Below are positions 7,815-12,396 of a stretch of 12,396 nucleotides of DNA, one piece after another. The stretch's first letter is position 1. Every line of letters begins with the position of its first letter. The notes below the pieces were generated by a model. It was not told the DNA's origin and did no database searches. It was given only the letters and a program-made list of their open reading frames with translations. The stretch covers positions 1 to 12,396 of the forward strand of contig DCKW01000046.1 of assembly GCA_002320485.1 (NCBI GenBank), given 5' to 3'. The position numbers and the translations under genes were made by a program. This DNA is from Micavibrio sp. UBA1664. GTDB lineage: Bacteria > Pseudomonadota > Alphaproteobacteria > Micavibrionales > UBA1664.

Positions 7815-8830
7815 CCGAAAAAACGCATATTGTGGTTATTGGGGCAGGGCCTGTCGGCCTGTTTAGCGTGTTTCAATGCGGGATGTTGGATATGCAATGT
7901 CATGTGGTTGATGCGCTTCCCGAAATAGGGGGGCAATGCAGTGCGCTTTACCCCGAAAAACCGATCTATGATATTCCGTCCCGTCCCATGGTGACTGGGG
8001 GCGATTTGATCACCGAATTACATACTCAGGCGGCACCTTTTCACCCTGTCTATCATTTGAATCAGCAAGTAAACGGATTGGAAAAAACAGACGAAGGCTG
8101 GCGTGTCACCACCTCCGCAGGAACCGTCATCGAATGCAGGGTCATTATTATTGCCGCAGGGGCGGGGGCATTTGGTCCGAATCGTCCGCCATTGGATAAT
8201 ATTCGTGATTTTGAAAATACATCCGTGTTTTACATGGTAAGGCAAAAAGAGGATTTCCGTGACAAGAGGGTTGTTATTGCCGGTGGAGGGGATTCCGCCG
8301 TTGATTGGGCGCTCTCCCTGCACGGGATTGCCAGTGATATCATCATGATTCACCGCCGCGACAAATTCCGTGCCTTGCCTGAATCGGTCAGTCAGATGAT
8401 GGCGATCGCACACGGTAATCCCGATAAATTTCAGATTTTGACACCGTATCAATTATCCGGTTTGAAAGGGGCAAACGGCCGCCTTGAATCTGTCATGTTA
8501 AACCATACGGATGATCACGAAATCGAGGTAAAAGCGGATTGTTTGCTGGCCTTTTACGGTTTGGTTCCGCAACTGGGTCCTATTGCGACATGGGGGTTAA
8601 ATCTTGACGGGCACACCATCGCGGTCGATCAGGCCACTGCGGAAACATCTGTTCCCTCCATCTATGCCGTAGGTGACATTGCAGGATACAGCCATAAATT
8701 AAAATTAATTCTGACTGGTTTTGCGGAGGTTGCCAGCGCGGCCCATCATGCCTACGGCTATGTGTATCCTGATAAGGCCCTGCATTTCACTTATTCCACA
8801 TCGAAAGGTGTCGGCGATAAACCCGTCTAA
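7808..8830 (+). CDS. Ferredoxin/flavodoxin-NADP(+) reductase, thioredoxin-reductase-like type
   Basis: This 340-aa flavoprotein passes electrons between NADPH and ferredoxin or flavodoxin. The FAD-binding Rossmann motif is GAGPVG (12-17), followed by the diagnostic GGQCSALYPEKPIYDIPS (41-58) of the YumC-type reductases. The NADPH domain has VVIAGGGDSAVDW (155-167) and HRRDKFRA (182-189), and the second FAD segment IYAVGDIAGY (285-294). The CxxC redox centre of true thioredoxin reductase is missing; the equivalent region around 138-148 has no cysteines. It is therefore not the partner of the trxA at the other end of the window. The C-terminal extension HHAYGYVYPDKALHFTYSTS fits this family. 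The start is ATG 7808; an in-frame TTG at 7796 would only add four residues. No ribosome binding site is seen. It is the only plus-strand gene and faces divL. Confidence 0.92.
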   Translation: MKTEKTHIVVIGAGPVGLFSVFQCGMLDMQCHVVDALPEIGGQCSALYPEKPIYDIPSRPMVTGGDLITELHTQAAPFHPVYHLNQQVNGLEKTDEGWRVTTSAGTVIECRVIIIAAGAGAFGPNRPPLDNIRDFENTSVFYMVRQKEDFRDKRVVIAGGGDSAVDWALSLHGIASDIIMIHRRDKFRALPESVSQMMAIAHGNPDKFQILTPYQLSGLKGANGRLESVMLNHTDDHEIEVKADCLLAFYGLVPQLGPIATWGLNLDGHTIAVDQATAETSVPSIYAVGDIAGYSHKLKLILTGFAEVASAAHHAYGYVYPDKALHFTYSTSKGVGDKPV

Positions 8831-8855
8831 TAAAGGGTGGCGCGATAGTATAGGG

Positions 8856-11126
8856 CTATTTCGGTATGCAAATCGTGATGGTTGTGCCTTCACCTAAAAT
8901 GCTTTCGATGTCAATATCGCCATCATGCATGGCAATAATATTTTTGGCGAGCGACAGCCCCAATCCAGTATTAGGACGGTTGGTTCCTTCTTCGCTGCTG
9001 GTGATGGTTTTAAACGGTTCGAAAATCTTGTCCTTTTCATCTTCGGAAATGCCGATCCCTGTATCGCTGACAATAATCAGGATTTTGTCTTTCTCGTCTT
9101 TTAATGCCAGCGTGATAATGCCGCCCGACGGGGTGTAGCTGATGGCATTGCGGATAATATTGATAATGGCTTGTTTTACCCGCCGCTCGTCCAGCATAAA
9201 TTCGCCCGGGGATTGTTTTGGAAACTGTTTCTTGATTTTAAGGGTTTCCATTCCTGCCCAGTCACGGGTTAATTCATAAACGCTGTCCAGCAATTTTATT
9301 ATATCGACATTGGCCTTGTCCAGACGCAGGTAACCCGCCTCGATGGAAGACAGGTCAAGAATATCGTCAATAAGGGACGCAAGCCGCCCTGCGGCATCTG
9401 TGATGCCTTGGGTGTATTCGCGTTGCTTGTCATTGATTTCACCGAAATATTCGTTGTTGAGGATTTCGGAAAATCCTGAGATTGCATTTAAAGGCGTTCG
9501 CAATTGGTACGACACATTGGCAAGGAAATCGGTCTTAAGTTTTTCAGCGTCGATCAAGGCCTGATTTTTATCTTCCAATGCCTGTTGTACATTGGCACTA
9601 TCCGTTACATCGCGATATGTCACCATAATACCGCCATCGGGCAGGGAAACGGTATTACATTCCAGAATAACACCGTCGGTTCTCATAATGGTTTCATGGG
9701 TATCGTTGCGATTAATAACATGCGCGACGAGGCGGGCTTTGATATCGTTCCATTTTATCCCGCGACCTTTAAAAAACGGGCGTTTCTTCTCGGCCAATTC
9801 GTTGATATGCGGTTTTTTGTCTGCATCTTCAGGGTTGAGATTCCACTTTTTCAAATAGGAGGGATTATAAAGGCGCAAGCGGGCATCACTGCCAAATACG
9901 GCCACGCCCTCACTGAGATTATCAAGTGTCTCACGCTGTACCGCAATCAGGGTATTGTAAGAAGATTCCAATTCCAGACGGCTTGTCACATCCTCGAATG
10001 TCATCATCAATCCGCCCATCGGGTGCGGCACGACCATAAGACGAATTGCGACGCCGTCAGGTAGATACAACATATCCTGATATTGGTGGATCAACGATGT
10101 GAACATATCCAGCCAACTTGTCTTATAATCCCGAAAATTGGCTTGTTCGGGCAGGCGGCGCATATCGCGCAATTTTTCAAGAATGTCACCTAATACCGGA
10201 TTGCAATTTAACCATTGATCTTCCAACCCCCATAACGCGCTAAATGCCTGATTGTAAAATTCCAATTTGTGGTCGGCGCCAAAAATCGCGATCGCCGTCG
10301 ACAGGTTTTCCAATAATTCGCCATTGGCGGTGACATACCGTTTTAATTCCGCCCTTAATTCTTCCTGTTCGGTAATGTCATAGGCGGAATGGACGATAAA
10401 TTGTTCTTTTTTAGAGGGCGCAATATGCACGTCCATCAAGCGTCGCTTACCATTGACGATAAGGCGTCCGGTTGAGGCTTCGATTTCGTTTGTCGACCAT
10501 GCCTGTCGGGCCATCTCCATCACTGAAATCTTCTTGGGATCGGTCAAAATCGGGTTAAAAATATCGTCTTCTCCGATAAGGTTGTCCCGTTCCTTTTGAA
10601 CAGTTTGTTCGTACATTTTATTACACCATTCAAGTTTTCCCGAATCGTCGGTGATCCAGACCGATTGCGGAAGATTGTCGAGAACGACCCGATATTCATG
10701 TATATCCTTTTGCAGGTCTGCCAGCGAAGAAAACAACTCGTCCTGTTCATTTTTGAACATGGTCGTATCCTCGACCCACAACACGTCATAATTATCAAAT
10801 CCGTCAAGGTCGCATCCCTGCCGTCCGTATAACGTCAGCGTCCGATCATTATCATTAGTAGTAACATTCAGAGTAAACGGTTCTCCCTCTTTTTTAAGGG
10901 AAAATATCATTCCCTCCAATGCGGCGGCATCAGAGGGAAGAATAGCTTGTTGGATATCACGGATATTTTGAATGGTAGCAAGGCCGAACATCTTCGGAAA
11001 ACCTTTGGACCATATCGCTGTGCCCTGTTTGCTCCATCCGCAATATTCAAACGGAAGCGCATTCATAAAGGCTTCCAACCTTCTTTTGTCCTGTTTTTCA
11101 CGCGAGGTAAAATTGAAAAAACCCAT
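8856..11126 (-). CDS. divL: DivL-like PAS histidine-kinase homologue with Tyr at the phosphoacceptor site
   Basis: This 756-aa protein appears to have four PAS-like domains (about 17-122, 140-258, 274-386 and 402-516; the last two look like the alphaproteobacterial PAS_7 type), a dimerisation helix pair (about 525-600) and an HATPase domain (about 640-756). The H-box reads ANVSYQLRTPLNAISGFSEI, with Tyr540 where kinases have His. The ATPase boxes look intact: IINIIRNAISYTPSGG (654-669), VSDTGIGIS (686-694) and NTGLGLSLAK (719-728). In Caulobacter DivL a tyrosine (Y550) occupies this site, and the protein acts on CckA through DivK~P rather than as an ordinary kinase. The similar length, PAS layout and position near ahcY and tsaE support DivL orthology. 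No transmembrane segment is evident at the N-terminus, and a stop codon 12 codons upstream leaves little room for one. Another Tyr-type pseudokinase is the main alternative. No clear ribosome binding site precedes the ATG. Confidence 0.8.
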   Translation of the reverse strand: MGFFNFTSREKQDKRRLEAFMNALPFEYCGWSKQGTAIWSKGFPKMFGLATIQNIRDIQQAILPSDAAALEGMIFSLKKEGEPFTLNVTTNDNDRTLTLYGRQGCDLDGFDNYDVLWVEDTTMFKNEQDELFSSLADLQKDIHEYRVVLDNLPQSVWITDDSGKLEWCNKMYEQTVQKERDNLIGEDDIFNPILTDPKKISVMEMARQAWSTNEIEASTGRLIVNGKRRLMDVHIAPSKKEQFIVHSAYDITEQEELRAELKRYVTANGELLENLSTAIAIFGADHKLEFYNQAFSALWGLEDQWLNCNPVLGDILEKLRDMRRLPEQANFRDYKTSWLDMFTSLIHQYQDMLYLPDGVAIRLMVVPHPMGGLMMTFEDVTSRLELESSYNTLIAVQRETLDNLSEGVAVFGSDARLRLYNPSYLKKWNLNPEDADKKPHINELAEKKRPFFKGRGIKWNDIKARLVAHVINRNDTHETIMRTDGVILECNTVSLPDGGIMVTYRDVTDSANVQQALEDKNQALIDAEKLKTDFLANVSYQLRTPLNAISGFSEILNNEYFGEINDKQREYTQGITDAAGRLASLIDDILDLSSIEAGYLRLDKANVDIIKLLDSVYELTRDWAGMETLKIKKQFPKQSPGEFMLDERRVKQAIINIIRNAISYTPSGGIITLALKDEKDKILIIVSDTGIGISEDEKDKIFEPFKTITSSEEGTNRPNTGLGLSLAKNIIAMHDGDIDIESILGEGTTITICIPK

Positions 11127-11176
11127 GCCATAGAGGGTATCACGGGTTTTTATAAATGGCTATAAGCAGTTATGCT

Positions 11177-11644
11177 TTAATATCCCAAGCCAATTGCATT
11201 TTGAGGCTTAGGCTTATGAGGTAAATTTGCTGCTTGGCTCTGTTTGTTCCTTTTGAATTGCACAGCATTCTTTTTTTGCGCCTTGGGCTGTTTGCTTCTA
11301 TGAAAAGAAATGTCATTCTTCTTTTCATCTTTTTTGATCTCAGGTGTTTTGGCGCGTTTTACTTCCATTTCCAGTTGGTTGGCAGCCTCGATGCTAACGC
11401 CTGTAATTGTGCCTGTCTTATCTTTAATGGCATGGCGGGAATCAATTTGTACACCTTTACCATTAGGAAGGATGTAATGAACTTTTTTGTCTGTTTCGTT
11501 GGCCCGCAAATCATTATCGTTAGGGTTTGTATCGGCAGATACATGAGTTGCACGTTTTGTTACAAAATCTGGTCGATTCGCAAGCGTACTTGTTCTGGCA
11601 AAGCGGATTTTCTGTTTTTCCATTTCTTTGGTCGCTAACGACAT
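11177..11644 (-). CDS. Lysine-rich hypothetical protein between ahcY and divL
   Basis: I do not recognise this 155-aa protein. It is very basic and hydrophilic, has no Cys or Trp, no signal peptide and no membrane segment. A possibly folded middle part (about 55-95, VHYILPNGKGVQIDSRH then TGTITGVSIEAA) is followed by a Lys/Gln-rich, probably disordered tail. The tail holds an imperfect repeat, FHRSKQPKA (114-122) and FKRNKQSQA (130-138), and the protein ends IGLGY. The ATG at 11644 is preceded by AAAGG at a suitable distance, so I prefer it to a TTG three codons upstream. It begins 16 nt after the ahcY stop and is probably on the same transcript. Base composition looks more AT-rich than its neighbours. 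The opposite strand is also open over most of this stretch, but that frame is Phe/Leu-rich as expected for an antisense of Lys codons. The tail suggests nucleic-acid or ribosome contact, but this is a guess. Confidence 0.7.
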   Translation of the reverse strand: MSLATKEMEKQKIRFARTSTLANRPDFVTKRATHVSADTNPNDNDLRANETDKKVHYILPNGKGVQIDSRHAIKDKTGTITGVSIEAANQLEMEVKRAKTPEIKKDEKKNDISFHRSKQPKAQKKNAVQFKRNKQSQAANLPHKPKPQNAIGLGY

Positions 11645-11653
11645 AATATTCAA

Positions 11654-11658
11654 CCTTT
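11654..11658 (-). promoter_or_regulatory. Ribosome binding site deciding the start of the Lys-rich gene
   Basis: The minus strand reads AAAGG, nine bases before the ATG at 11644 and just after the ahcY stop codon. It is one of few recognisable ribosome binding sites here and argues that the Lys-rich frame is translated from ATG 11644 rather than from the TTG at 11653, which would lie on top of the spacer. Confidence 0.5.
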
Positions 11659-11660
11659 AT

Positions 11661-12396
11661 CTAATAACGGTATTCATCTTTTTTAAACGGGCCTGATATA
11701 TCAACGCCGATATAGTCGGCTTGTTCCTTGGTCAGTTCCGTTAATTCGACACCCAATTTTGCGAGGTGCAAACGCGCAACCTTTTCATCAAGGTGCTTAG
11801 GTAAAACATACACGTTTTTGTCGTAATTTGCAAAATTATTCCACAGTTCGATTTGTGCCAACGTCTGGTTGGTGAAGGATGCACTCATCACAAAGGAGGG
11901 GTGACCAGTCGCACAACCGAGATTGACCAAACGTCCTTCGGCCAGCAGGATAATACGTTTGCCATCGGGAAAGGCAACTTCATCAACTTGTGGCTTGATA
12001 TTGGTCCATTTCATATTTCGTAATGGCTCAACCTGAATTTCATTGTCAAAATGACCGATATTGCAGACAATCGCGCGATCTTTCATATCACGCATGTGAT
12101 CCATTGTAATAATATCTTTGTTTCCGGTTGTCGTTACAAAAATATCACCGCGTGCAGCGGCCTTGTCCATCGTGATCACTTCGTAGCCTTCCATCGCCGC
12201 CTGAAGCGCGCAAATGGGGTCGATTTCAGTCACAAGAACACGACATCCTTGTGATTTAAGAGATTCAGCGGAACCTTTCCCGACATCACCATACCCTGCA
12301 ACAACGGCTACCTTCCCCGCCAACATCACATCCGTAGCACGACGAATACCGTCGACAAGTGATTCGCGGCAGCCATATTTATTATCAAATTTTGAT
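11661..12396 (-). CDS. ahcY: Adenosylhomocysteinase (S-adenosyl-L-homocysteine hydrolase), C-terminal part
   Basis: The frame is open to the window edge, giving 244 residues of the C-terminal half; the family is usually about 430 to 470 aa. It hydrolyses S-adenosylhomocysteine to adenosine and homocysteine using bound NAD+, relieving product inhibition of methyltransferases. The visible part starts SKFDNKYGCRESLVDGI, which precedes the NAD-binding domain. GYGDVGKG (34-41 of the visible part) is the dinucleotide-binding loop; NIGHFD (112-117) and NLGCATGHPSFVMS (158-171) are family signatures; the C-terminus KKDEYRY carries the conserved Lys and Tyr that reach into the partner subunit's NAD site. 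The gene is intact where seen. An internal GTG at 12329 is not the start, because conserved sequence continues before it. It probably heads, or lies within, a transcript with the Lys-rich gene and divL. Confidence 0.97.
   Translation of the reverse strand, partial: SKFDNKYGCRESLVDGIRRATDVMLAGKVAVVAGYGDVGKGSAESLKSQGCRVLVTEIDPICALQAAMEGYEVITMDKAAARGDIFVTTTGNKDIITMDHMRDMKDRAIVCNIGHFDNEIQVEPLRNMKWTNIKPQVDEVAFPDGKRIILLAEGRLVNLGCATGHPSFVMSASFTNQTLAQIELWNNFANYDKNVYVLPKHLDEKVARLHLAKLGVELTELTKEQADYIGVDISGPFKKDEYRY

Noticed and set aside
7796..8830. Idea that the plus-strand flavoprotein is thioredoxin reductase partnered with trxA
   Set aside because: The CxxC redox centre is missing and the GGQCSALYPEKPIYDIPS segment marks the ferredoxin/flavodoxin-NADP reductase type.
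8818..8860. Possible terminator between the convergent reductase and divL genes (ACCC at 8821 with GGGT at 8835)
   Set aside because: The stem is only four base pairs with a ten-base loop and no T-run on either strand.
9504..10064. Plus-strand 186-codon open frame opposite divL
   Set aside because: It is antisense to conserved PAS and H-box coding sequence and shows no recognisable motif.
11160..11182. Small hairpin AAGCA-loop-TGCTT at the end of the Lys-rich gene
   Set aside because: A five-base-pair stem without a following T-tract is too weak to call a terminator.
11234..11638. Plus-strand Phe/Leu-rich 134-codon frame opposite the Lys-rich gene, resembling a membrane protein
   Set aside because: Lys codons AAA/AAG read antisense give Phe and Leu, which explains the hydrophobicity. 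The minus-strand frame has a ribosome binding site and operon-like spacing.
1..12396. Mobile elements, CRISPR arrays, tRNA or rRNA genes
   Set aside because: I saw no transposase or integrase coding sequence, spaced repeats, or structured RNA genes; nearly the whole window is accounted for by recognisable core genes.

Overview
The window reads as a core chromosomal segment of an alphaproteobacterium of moderate GC (mid-40s percent by eye). This rests on three things: an alphaproteobacterial AddAB pair, a DivL-type PAS kinase with tyrosine at the phosphoacceptor site, and the order ahcY / divL / tsaE / murU / addB / addA / trxA, which from memory is a conserved block in rhizobia and relatives. 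The genus cannot be fixed from the sequence. There is no sign of phage, insertion sequences, CRISPR, tRNA or rRNA. Coding density is very high; the largest gap is 87 bp.

Layout from the right-hand end. On the minus strand, a 5'-truncated ahcY (S-adenosylhomocysteine hydrolase) is followed 16 nt later by a 155-codon lysine-rich gene of unknown function and, after about 50 nt, by a 756-aa PAS/histidine-kinase-like protein that I call DivL. Converging on its 3' end, with only 25 bp between the stop codons, is the only plus-strand gene, a thioredoxin-reductase-like ferredoxin/flavodoxin-NADP reductase. Diverging from that gene, again on the minus strand, is a tight run: tsaE, a MurU-like sugar-phosphate nucleotidyltransferase, addB and addA. 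Each junction is a 4-nt ATGA stop/start overlap. After 87 bp comes trxA, with its own strong ribosome binding site, cut by the window's left edge.

Working together: tsaE supplies the ATPase for tRNA t6A formation, the MurU-like enzyme probably serves peptidoglycan-sugar recycling, and AddAB is the two-nuclease helicase-nuclease that resects double-strand breaks. These are linked by translation coupling rather than by a shared pathway. DivL belongs to the CckA-ChpT-CtrA cell-cycle circuit. AhcY clears S-adenosylhomocysteine from methylation reactions.

I find no obviously new system. The points most worth a second look are the Tyr-for-His change in the kinase H-box, the missing AmgK kinase beside murU, the reductase gene inserted in reverse into an otherwise conserved block, the unrecognised Lys-rich gene between ahcY and divL, and a very compact divergent start region with overlapping -10-like sequences and no ribosome binding sites.
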